Shown piece after piece: positions 1 to 5,803 of a DNA stretch of 5,803 nucleotides. The stretch lies in NCBI GenBank assembly GCA_030682755.1, contig JAUXNR010000151.1:1-5803 (forward strand). The letters are read 5' to 3'. Numbering within the stretch: the first letter of the stretch is position 1; each line of letters begins with the position of its first letter. The notes below the pieces were generated by a model that was not told the DNA's origin, searched no databases, and saw only the letters and a program-made list of their open reading frames with translations. This DNA is from Flavobacterium sp. GTDB lineage: Bacteria; Bacteroidota; Bacteroidia; Flavobacteriales; Flavobacteriaceae. The position numbers and the translations under genes were made by a program.

Positions 1-867
1 ACCCGTGAGCAAAATAAAAAATTGCATAGGAACTTTTAAAAGGCCGTTGAAGGCTAAACCGAGTTGACTTTCTCGAATGGATTTTCCCGAAAGATATCGC
101 TGTACTTGCGATTGATCTGTTCCAAAATAGGAGAGGGCCAAAAACAAACCGCCGGTAATTCCGCTCCAAAATGTATAACGACTGTTCGGGTTAAATGAAA
201 AATCTAAAATGTTCATTTTATCATTTACTCCGGCAATTTTTAGAGCATTGGAAAATGAAATTTCTTTTGGCAAATAACTTAAAATCAGATAAAACGCAAT
301 GAACATTCCGGACATGATAATGAACATCTGTTGTTTTTGCGTAACGTTTACTGCTTTGGTTCCTCCGGAAACGGTATAGATAATTACCAAAACACCAATG
401 ATGAGGTTGAGTAAATTTAAATTCCAACCTAAAATGGATGAGAGAATTATGGCTGGAGCATAAATGGTAATTCCGGCCGCTAAACCACGTTGAATCAAAA
501 ACAGAGTTGCAGCTAAACTTCTTGTTTTTTGATCAAATCGTTTTTCTAAAAATTCATAGGCCGTATAAACATTGAGTTTATGATAAATGGGAATAAAAAA
601 CAGGCAAATAATGATCATGGCAATTGGCAATCCGAAATAGAATTGCACAAAACCCATTCCGTCGTGAAAGGCTTGACCCGGGGTTGATAAAAAAGTAATG
701 GCACTGGCTTGAGTGGCCATTACGGAAATACCAACAGTCCACCATTTTGACTCGTTATTTCCTAAGATATAATCTTTTACGTCTTTGCTGCCTTTTGTTT
801 TCCAAGCACCATACACTACAATAAAAAGTAGCGTAAAAACGAGTATAAACCAATCAATTAGTTGCAT
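1..867 (-). CDS. Sodium:solute symporter (SSS/SLC5 family), N-terminal 289 residues, cut by window edge
   Basis: This is an inner-membrane secondary transporter that would couple sodium entry to uptake of an organic solute; the substrate cannot be read from the sequence. The reading frame is open from the ATG at 867-865 to base 1, giving 289 codons, roughly half of a usual 500-570-residue family member. Several hydrophobic spans are visible: about residues 4-20, 73-94, 118-145, 150-166, 180-198 and 232-247. Family hallmarks are the MATQASAITFLSTPGQA stretch (50-66), the SGGTKAVNVTQKQQ signature (167-180, matching the GGLxAVxxTDxxQ pattern) and FGTDQSQVQRYLSGKS (248-263, matching the (N/D)QxxVQRxL pattern). 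The start sits three bases after the stop of the miniprotein gene and has no Shine-Dalgarno, so translation probably depends on the upstream genes. The adjacent secreted deacetylase suggests uptake of a deacetylated or sugar-derived product (inference). The family call is very secure; the substrate is unknown. Confidence 0.95.
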   Translation of the reverse strand, partial: MQLIDWFILVFTLLFIVVYGAWKTKGSKDVKDYILGNNESKWWTVGISVMATQASAITFLSTPGQAFHDGMGFVQFYFGLPIAMIIICLFFIPIYHKLNVYTAYEFLEKRFDQKTRSLAATLFLIQRGLAAGITIYAPAIILSSILGWNLNLLNLIIGVLVIIYTVSGGTKAVNVTQKQQMFIIMSGMFIAFYLILSYLPKEISFSNALKIAGVNDKMNILDFSFNPNSRYTFWSGITGGLFLALSYFGTDQSQVQRYLSGKSIRESQLGLAFNGLLKVPMQFFILLTG

Positions 868-870
868 GGA

Positions 871-978
871 TTAAGAAAAATTTTTCATGATAAAATAAAA
901 AATCAAGATATAAACGGCATTGGCAACCAATATCCATACATATACATTTTTTAAATTTGAGTTTTTATTTTCTGTCAT
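871..978 (-). CDS. 35-residue single-span membrane miniprotein between deacetylase and symporter genes
   Basis: This short reading frame of 35 codons plus TAA is not a member of any family I recognise. Residues 1-11 are polar (Asn/Lys-rich, with Glu3). Residues 12-30 form one hydrophobic, aromatic-rich segment (VYVWILVANAVYILIFYFI) with Asn20 in its middle, followed by a short tail (MKNFS). This fits a single membrane helix without a signal-peptidase site. Its ATG overlaps the deacetylase TGA stop as ATGA, and its stop is followed after three bases by the symporter ATG, which is strong positional evidence for a translated, coupled gene. Several SSS transporters are known to be encoded beside small membrane partners (for example PanF with YhdT and ActP with YjcH). 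This protein is much shorter than those and not visibly related, so an accessory role for the symporter is inference. It could alternatively be only a translational relay between the two flanking genes. Confidence 0.72.
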   Translation of the reverse strand: MTENKNSNLKNVYVWILVANAVYILIFYFIMKNFS

Positions 979-3488
979 GGTTGATTAGCGTTTGAACTAA
1001 TTGAAATCATGTTGGCAAACAATCTAAATGCTCCCGGCACTGCTGCAGGAAGTTCTCTAAAAAAGCTTAATCCGGTATAAATGTAATGTCCTTTTCCGTA
1101 AGGGGCAATTAATAAACCACCATTTTTTGGGTCCTCTCCCAAATCATTAGAGGATAATATGGGTGTAAAGGTTGCGTCCCATTCGTTTGGATAATACAAA
1201 CCTTGTTCTTGAACCCAACCTTCAAAATCTTTTGAAGTTATTTTATTCGGATAATTTAAAACTTTATGATTAGGTGCCAAAAAACGAACTTCAGCATCTT
1301 CTTCGGTAACTCGGTCTCTTGAAATTTTTAACGGAAATGGAGCAATGTCTTTCACAGTTAATTTTCCGGTGGTATTGTATTGCACAATCATGGTATTTCC
1401 GGCCTTAACAAAGTCAAATAAAATTTGTTGTTTAAAGGCTAATTCTTCAACCGTGTTATAAGCTCTGATTCCGACTATTACCACTTGATATTTTTTCAAA
1501 TTTTGTGGTGTAATTTCTTCAGGTTTTAAAACGGTTACTTCATATCCCATTTGCGATAAATAGGTTGGAACTTCATCACCGGCTCCCATAATATAAGCTA
1601 TTTTTTCGCCATTTGTTTTAAGGTCTAAACGAATAAATTTAGCAGAAGCTGTAGCTAAAACCTGTTGCGTTGCAATATGGTTATAGGAGATGAGCAATTG
1701 TTCTTTGTCTTCCGTTTTTCCATCAATAATAACTATGCTTTTGGCTTGAACTTCTTCCACTTGACTTGGAGCGGTAACCTGAAAGGTAAAGGTAGCTTCT
1801 GCACCTTTTTTGGATAATTCAAAAGGAATTTGTTCCGGGCTTACGTTCCAATTTTTAGGCAAATCAAGTTTTAAAACGCCATTAACATTGTCTTTTCCGG
1901 ATTTAACTAATACAGTTATGGATTGTGTTTGTTTGGCTTGAAAAATTTTAACCTTATCCACTATTGAGGTGGTGGCAGTGGGAACAACATCTAATGGTTT
2001 ATAAACCTCACCCTGAACCGGGTCATTATATTTGTAAATTATTTCTTTTTCAAAAGGAATGGTGATGTTATTTATGATGACTTCAAATCTCACTTTGAGT
2101 TGTCTGATGATATCGGGGAAACCAATTCGTTCTTGTTCATCAACACGATACATGCCAACAGTTCCTTCTTTTTTGAGCCAGTAAGGTTCTGTGTATTCAA
2201 GATTTTGAGGAATCAGTAACGCTGCTTCAAAAGTTTCAGAAATGTTATTTTGTAATGCTTTGTTTTCCGTAATAGATTTTCCTTCCGGAATAAATGTCAT
2301 TCCTTTTAAAACCATTGGAATACTACTTCGGTTAATGGCTTCTACTTTTACTTTTAGCAAACTTCCCGGCGTAATACTTTGTTGTTCTGCAACACCTTCC
2401 AGATATAATCCGGCACAGGCTTGAATGATTTTTTTAAGTTCGTCGGATTTTATTTTTTTCCAATGATTGTCTTCTATTTTTTGAAGCATTTCATACGCTG
2501 AAACAAGCATTGGAATACTGGCTGATGGATTTTTAAAATCAAATTTCTTTTCAACTTCAGAAAGAATTTTTCCAATTGCGGCACCACCTTTCACACGGTT
2601 CCAAGAGGTGTCAATTCCTTCAAAGATGTTTTTATTGTCTGTTGGAACAGTTCCCTTGATAAGTTCCAAATATTCAATTTCTTCACCTCTGCTTCCGGTG
2701 CTACCAAAACCTTGCGATTGATGACGACTTCTGCTCAAAGCGGCAATTTCTTGATTTGATTTTCCAAATAATGGATAATATATTCCGGTTTCAAAGTTCA
2801 CTAAATTCTTTTTGTCAGCCTGATCAAATTTTTCTCTACTTCCGTAAAACCACCAAGAAGTATTGAAAAACAAACGTTTTGGTTGCCATAAACTCACATA
2901 ATCCAACTGTTTTGGAAATACGTTTTTATTGTTAATCTCATCAAAAATTTCTATTGAAAGTTGAGCCGAAGACGTGTGATGTCCGTGAGTGGTTCCCGGC
3001 GAACGATGATCAAAACGATTGATAATTACATCGGGTTTGAACTTTCGAATCACATAAATCATGTCTTCTTTGACTTGCTCTTTGTTCCAAATTTTTAAGG
3101 TTTCATCCGGAATTTTAGAATATCCAAAGTCATTGGCTCGCGTAAAAAATTGCTCGCCGCCATCAATTTTTCTGGCTTCAATTAGTTCTTGTGTTCTGAT
3201 AACGCCAAGTAATTCGCGTAACTCTGTTCCGATAAGATTTTGTCCGCCATCACCTCTGGTTAAGGATAAATAGGCTGTTCTTGCTTTCTGATGATTGGCC
3301 ATATACGAAATAAGCCTTGTGTTTTCGTCATCAGGATGAGCTGCAACATAAAGCACAGAACCTAAAAAGTTTAATTTTTGAATGGCATGATAGATTTCAA
3401 CAGCTGTAAGTTTTTCAGGTTGTTGAGCAAAAAGTGTGGAGTAAGAGAAAAGGCTAAATAAAAAAACAAAATATATTTTTTGCTTCAT
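975..3488 (-). CDS. Secreted PIG-L/LmbE-type deacetylase with C-terminal NEW3-like and GATase-like domains
   Basis: This 837-residue exported protein is likely a zinc-dependent hydrolase that removes acetyl groups from N-acetylated (GlcNAc-type) substrates; the true substrate is unknown. A signal peptide covers residues 1-21 (LFA-QQ cleavage). The catalytic PIG-L domain spans about 43-300. It has the AHPDDE motif (His51, Asp53, Asp54, Glu55) and a second motif, THGHHTSSAQL, with His168, His170 and His171. By comparison with MshB, His51, Asp54 and His171 should bind zinc, Asp53 should be the base and His168 should match the catalytic HxDH histidine. A helical linker (about 300-370) and beta-rich regions follow, one resembling a NEW3/CARDB-type fold near 505-600. 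A Rossmann-like GATase1 or ThuA-like domain occupies 625-830 (YQVVIVGIRAYN at 668-679) and shows no obvious catalytic Cys. Plain LmbE enzymes are about 230-300 residues, so this is the large Bacteroidota architecture. ATG 3488 is chosen because the signal peptide begins there. It overlaps the miniprotein gene by four bases. It is not BshB1, which is small and cytoplasmic. Confidence 0.92.
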   Translation of the reverse strand: MKQKIYFVFLFSLFSYSTLFAQQPEKLTAVEIYHAIQKLNFLGSVLYVAAHPDDENTRLISYMANHQKARTAYLSLTRGDGGQNLIGTELRELLGVIRTQELIEARKIDGGEQFFTRANDFGYSKIPDETLKIWNKEQVKEDMIYVIRKFKPDVIINRFDHRSPGTTHGHHTSSAQLSIEIFDEINNKNVFPKQLDYVSLWQPKRLFFNTSWWFYGSREKFDQADKKNLVNFETGIYYPLFGKSNQEIAALSRSRHQSQGFGSTGSRGEEIEYLELIKGTVPTDNKNIFEGIDTSWNRVKGGAAIGKILSEVEKKFDFKNPSASIPMLVSAYEMLQKIEDNHWKKIKSDELKKIIQACAGLYLEGVAEQQSITPGSLLKVKVEAINRSSIPMVLKGMTFIPEGKSITENKALQNNISETFEAALLIPQNLEYTEPYWLKKEGTVGMYRVDEQERIGFPDIIRQLKVRFEVIINNITIPFEKEIIYKYNDPVQGEVYKPLDVVPTATTSIVDKVKIFQAKQTQSITVLVKSGKDNVNGVLKLDLPKNWNVSPEQIPFELSKKGAEATFTFQVTAPSQVEEVQAKSIVIIDGKTEDKEQLLISYNHIATQQVLATASAKFIRLDLKTNGEKIAYIMGAGDEVPTYLSQMGYEVTVLKPEEITPQNLKKYQVVIVGIRAYNTVEELAFKQQILFDFVKAGNTMIVQYNTTGKLTVKDIAPFPLKISRDRVTEEDAEVRFLAPNHKVLNYPNKITSKDFEGWVQEQGLYYPNEWDATFTPILSSNDLGEDPKNGGLLIAPYGKGHYIYTGLSFFRELPAAVPGAFRLFANMISISSNANQP

Positions 3489-3512
3489 AAATCAGGATTA
3501 AATGTCGGATTT

Positions 3513-3520
3513 CAAATATA
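3513..3520 (-). promoter_or_regulatory. Putative Bacteroidota-type -7 box (TATATTTG) for the deacetylase operon
   Basis: On the minus strand TATATTTG matches the TAnnTTTG -7 consensus of the Bacteroidota primary sigma factor exactly. It ends 24 bases before the deacetylase ATG, which would give a leader of roughly 15-20 bases. No convincing TTG -33 element is seen at 17-21 bases upstream, where the sequence is AT-rich (AAATAAAAAATAAAGTC), so the promoter would be weak or activator-dependent if real. Its place downstream of the likely terminator supports the call. Confidence 0.45.
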
Positions 3521-3562
3521 CTAATTAAAGAGACTTTATTTTTTATTTAAAATATCTTTAAC

Positions 3563-3586
3563 AAAAAATGAACTCGATTGAGCTTC
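3563..3586 (-). terminator. Likely rho-independent terminator of the outer-membrane protein gene
   Basis: Ten bases after the TAA of the Omp85-like gene the minus strand reads GAAGCTC-AATC-GAGTTC, which can form a six-pair stem (one bulged G, four-base loop). It is followed within two bases by a run of six T. The stem is short and only moderately GC-rich, so termination may be incomplete. No other hairpin is seen in the 3489-3595 gap. Confidence 0.45.
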
Positions 3587-3595
3587 TGTTTCTTT

Positions 3596-5428
3596 TTAAT
3601 TGTATAATGCTGTACGGGGTTTGTTGATTTCAAAGTCAAGATATCCAAAATCAGAGGTTTGAAATGAATTTGTGTTGAAAATATTTTCACCTTGATTTGG
3701 AATTTTAGGATAGAATGAAAATGAAAGTTGAAAGTTATTGAATACCAAATAGTCATTTGTTAAAATAGCTCCTAAAGTAAATTTATTAAAACCTGTACTT
3801 TTTTTGAACCCGTTTGGACCATCTCCTAAAAAGGCAACACTGTAATTAAAAAAAGGACTAAATCGGAATCCGGCCCAATTCCAAGGCGAATAGGTTTGTG
3901 ATTGTAGCGACAAAACTACTTTTTTGGTACCTAACAATTTCGGACTGTTAAACCCTTGAATGCCATTTCCTTCATTGATATTTAATCGGTCACCTTCTGA
4001 ATCTTGGCGTTTATTTCCAATGGTAATATCATTTTTGATAAAATTTCGCATCTTCCAATTTCCCATTTCAATCAATGGTGTAAAATAATTCAATTGGTAT
4101 GAAAATGTATTTTGTTCAGTGCTTTTGTCTCTATAAAAACTACCAAATTCAAAATTGCTGCTTAGGTAACCCCAACTGTAATAATTTCCCATGGTAGCCC
4201 GTAATCCCAGATACAATCGACTACCATTATTTTTACGTTGATAACCTGCTGTTGCTCCAAAGTATTTACCAATGGGTACGTCTTCGGTAATTCCAAAATT
4301 GAAAATATAACTGTCTTGAACATAGCTTCTGTGAGAAACACCAAGGCCACTTAAAATAAACTTTTCATCTGTAAAATAACCAATACTGTCTGATTCTATT
4401 GAAGGCCTTTCGGTAAATTTCACGTTGAGAAACCTAACCGTACTAACTAAGTTGGTTTCTTTATTTCTCTCAGAAGATCCAATGGCTAAAGGCTGAGAAA
4501 AACCAATCCAAGCATCATAAGTGTCAGACTTAAAATTTTCTTTTTTATATACATTTGGCTGAACGGGTAAACTGTCTTGAAGAAACCTGTTTTCAAATTG
4601 AAGTCCGCCGGCCCAACGTGTGTAAGGTGAAAAAAAAGTTCTTTCAATTTGAAGGCCTTTTGTATAATTGTTCTCTAAATCAATTTGATAATTTGCGATA
4701 GCTCTAATGTACGTATTTTTAATGTTGGGAATAGTATAATTTGTAGATAATGACGTTTTTGAATCATCTAAATTTTGTCGGTAGGAATTGGTCCAGTCAT
4801 GTCCTAGTCCTAAAAAATTTCGTTCTCTTAATTCATAGGTTAATCTGCTTGGCGTTGGCGTTATATTTGGAATCAAACTCCAAGAATCTAATACGCGTAT
4901 CACAACATCAACACTGTCAGATTTTGAAGAAATTGCTCTCGGTTCAATCAAAACGCGTCTAATGTAACGTTGACTTCTGATTAAACGCTCACTTTCCCGC
5001 ATTAGCAAAGTGTCTAAGGGTTCACCTTTTTTTATTAATAATAAATCTTTAATGGTAATTTCTTTGGTTTTGATATGAACTCGGTTTCCAAAATTTGATA
5101 GAAATTTACTTGGTTTGGCTGCAGTATCTGTTGTAGAATAGCCAAATGGGTCAAGCGTTGTGATTTCAATATTTCGAATGATTTTGTTTTCAAAATTTTG
5201 AATCTTTTTTTGAGGAGTTCTTTTGGTATACTTATTTTGAGCCGGTTTTGTTTGCACCGATTTAAAAACTAAACCATGAATAAATTTGGTAAACTTGCTC
5301 TTTTTGGAATATTTTTCAATTTCTTTATATGCCGGAATAATCGTGTCATTTTTGGATGTGTTTACCTGACAGTAACAAAAATGACTGCAGATAAGTAACA
5401 AGTAAAGTACAACTTTTTTTACGGTCAT
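3596..5428 (-). CDS. Omp85/BamA-TamA-like outer-membrane beta-barrel protein with a single POTRA-like domain
   Basis: This 610-residue outer-membrane protein belongs to the BamA/TamA (surface antigen D15) superfamily, whose members insert or export proteins across the outer membrane; its own cargo is unknown. A signal peptide occupies residues 1-20, ending CYC before Gln21. A basic linker (about 35-80) precedes one POTRA-like region at about 82-183, seen as IRNIEITTLDPFG, then the helical stretch LLLIKKGEPLDTLLMRESER (129-148), then strands RRVLIEPRAI and SVDVVIRVLD. From about 185 on come amphipathic strands with turns rich in Asn, Gly and Ser, forming a probable 16-strand barrel. The loop-6 region NEGNGIQGFNSPKLLGTKKV (485-504) has IQGF where the family usually has an (V/I)RGF/Y motif. 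The C-terminus ends FEINKPRTALYN, not in a classic terminal aromatic. BamA has five POTRAs and about 800 residues and TamA three POTRAs, so this is a divergent, shorter relative, not the essential BamA. ATG 5428 is set by the signal peptide. Confidence 0.82.
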   Translation of the reverse strand: MTVKKVVLYLLLICSHFCYCQVNTSKNDTIIPAYKEIEKYSKKSKFTKFIHGLVFKSVQTKPAQNKYTKRTPQKKIQNFENKIIRNIEITTLDPFGYSTTDTAAKPSKFLSNFGNRVHIKTKEITIKDLLLIKKGEPLDTLLMRESERLIRSQRYIRRVLIEPRAISSKSDSVDVVIRVLDSWSLIPNITPTPSRLTYELRERNFLGLGHDWTNSYRQNLDDSKTSLSTNYTIPNIKNTYIRAIANYQIDLENNYTKGLQIERTFFSPYTRWAGGLQFENRFLQDSLPVQPNVYKKENFKSDTYDAWIGFSQPLAIGSSERNKETNLVSTVRFLNVKFTERPSIESDSIGYFTDEKFILSGLGVSHRSYVQDSYIFNFGITEDVPIGKYFGATAGYQRKNNGSRLYLGLRATMGNYYSWGYLSSNFEFGSFYRDKSTEQNTFSYQLNYFTPLIEMGNWKMRNFIKNDITIGNKRQDSEGDRLNINEGNGIQGFNSPKLLGTKKVVLSLQSQTYSPWNWAGFRFSPFFNYSVAFLGDGPNGFKKSTGFNKFTLGAILTNDYLVFNNFQLSFSFYPKIPNQGENIFNTNSFQTSDFGYLDFEINKPRTALYN

Positions 5429-5433
5429 TTGTT

Positions 5434-5449
5434 TTTGAAAATTTTCAAA
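5434..5449. repeat. Perfect 16-bp palindrome TTTGAAAATTTTCAAA before the Omp85-like start
   Basis: The sequence equals its own reverse complement over 16 bases and ends five bases upstream of the ATG at 5428. It could be an operator for a dimeric regulator or a small hairpin that affects translation. It is entirely made of A/T apart from two G-C pairs, so it could also be a chance product of base composition. A weak TATCTTTA box (5456-5463, one mismatch to TAnnTTTG) lies just upstream of it on the minus strand. Confidence 0.4.
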
Positions 5450-5471
5450 GCAATGTAAAGATAAGTAAGTT

Positions 5472-5803
5472 TTAGTCTGTAAATTCTTTTGGTTCAGAAG
5501 TTGGATAAACTATTGAAACTCCTTTTTGAAGTAACAAACTATTTGGATATGTAATTATTTCACCTTCTTTGGTTTTTAAGTAGGTGTGAAACCCTCTAAT
5601 GTCTTCAATTTCAGCTTCAATAGGAAAGTCTTTGTCATGAATTTTAATAGTGTCTCCAATTCTAAATGGAGCCGAAAAAAATAAAATTACCCCCGAAGTT
5701 ACATTGCTCAAAATAGACCATTGAGCAAACATAGCTACACCAATTACCGCAAAAATAGAAGAAGTGACAAGTACGATGTTCTCAGGCTTTACGCCCCAAA
5801 TTA
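5472..5803 (-). CDS. Small MscS-family mechanosensitive channel, C-terminal 109 residues, 5' end outside window
   Basis: The frame is open from the right edge to the TAA at 5474-5472, so the start is not in the window. The visible part begins IWGVKPENIVLVTSSIFAVIGVAM, then the pore-lining TM3-like segment FAQWSILSNVTSGVILFFSAPFRIGD, matching the MscS pattern LQGSLSNLxSGVxxxxFRPFRxGD. It continues into the beta domain (TIKIHDKDFPIEAEIEDIRG, HTYLKTKEGEIITYPNSLLL) and ends at KEFTD. MscS channels open under membrane tension and release solutes during hypo-osmotic shock, in the inner membrane. The protein stops just after the beta domain, lacking the roughly 100-residue alpha-beta cage domain of E. 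coli MscS. Gln in AQWSILSN and the missing cage mark it as a short Flavobacteriaceae-style variant. It lies 43 bases from the Omp85-like gene on the same strand, so the two may share a transcript. The family assignment is secure; gating and conductance are not predictable. Confidence 0.9.
   Translation of the reverse strand, partial: IWGVKPENIVLVTSSIFAVIGVAMFAQWSILSNVTSGVILFFSAPFRIGDTIKIHDKDFPIEAEIEDIRGFHTYLKTKEGEIITYPNSLLLQKGVSIVYPTSEPKEFTD

Noticed and set aside
221..427. A 68-codon minus-strand frame inside the symporter gene
   Set aside because: It overlaps the symporter frame, which has clear SSS signatures through this stretch; the alternative product is Cys/His/Asn-rich with no recognisable features.
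2242..2424. Plus-strand frames at 2242-2424, 3061-3273 and 4750-4962
   Set aside because: All lie antisense within strong coding genes, show no family resemblance, and have no promoter or start context; they are shadows of the minus-strand genes.
975..3488. Identification of the deacetylase as BshB1 or MshB of low-molecular-weight thiol synthesis
   Set aside because: Those enzymes are cytoplasmic and about 230-300 residues; this protein has a signal peptide, 837 residues and no thiol-synthesis neighbours.
3547..3756. Minus-strand 69-codon frame across the end of the Omp85-like gene
   Set aside because: It overlaps the conserved C-terminal barrel in another frame and reads through the likely terminator; composition is low-complexity (Lys/Phe/Ile).
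4162..4350. Minus-strand 62-codon frame inside the Omp85-like gene
   Set aside because: It is fully inside the barrel-coding region in a different frame and has no recognisable motif.
3596..5428. Lipoprotein signal in the Omp85-like protein because of Cys14, Cys18 and Cys20
   Set aside because: None sits in a good lipobox ([LVI][ASTVI][GAS]C); CYC followed by Gln fits ordinary signal-peptidase I cleavage, common for flavobacterial barrel proteins.
1..5803. Frequent TTCCGG/CCGGA hexamers scattered on the plus strand
   Set aside because: They fall inside coding regions at varied spacing and reflect codon use for Ser-Gly, Pro-Glu and similar pairs; no array or flanking symmetry is present.

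Overview
The window is AT-rich and every gene lies on the minus strand. The proteins point to a Flavobacterium-like member of the Bacteroidota. Signal peptides are followed by Gln, there are no Shine-Dalgarno sequences before the starts, one start has a TAnnTTTG-type promoter box before it, and the families are typical of that group. In transcription order (right to left) the window holds the 3' end of a short MscS-type channel gene, an Omp85/BamA-like outer-membrane protein gene, a large secreted PIG-L/LmbE-type deacetylase gene, a previously easy-to-miss 35-codon membrane miniprotein gene, and the 5' half of a sodium:solute symporter gene that runs off the left edge.

Layout: 5472-5803 is the MscS-family gene, cut at the right edge and ending right after the beta domain. 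A 43-base gap with a perfect 16-bp palindrome separates it from the outer-membrane protein gene (3596-5428). The 107-base gap at 3489-3595 holds a modest hairpin plus T-run (likely terminator) and then a TATATTTG box close to the next start, so the window probably contains two transcription units.

The second unit is very compact. The deacetylase stop and the miniprotein start overlap as ATGA, and the miniprotein stop lies three bases before the symporter start. This packing suggests the three products are made together. A plausible but unproven reading is that the exported hydrolase trims an N-acetylated (sugar-containing) compound in the periplasm or at the cell surface, and the SSS transporter imports a product using the sodium gradient. 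The miniprotein would be a small single-span partner of the transporter.

No RNA genes, mobile elements, CRISPR arrays or phage genes were seen. There is no gene-free stretch longer than 107 bases. The most interesting candidate here is the miniprotein in the deacetylase-symporter operon. The rest are recognisable families with a few unusual details.
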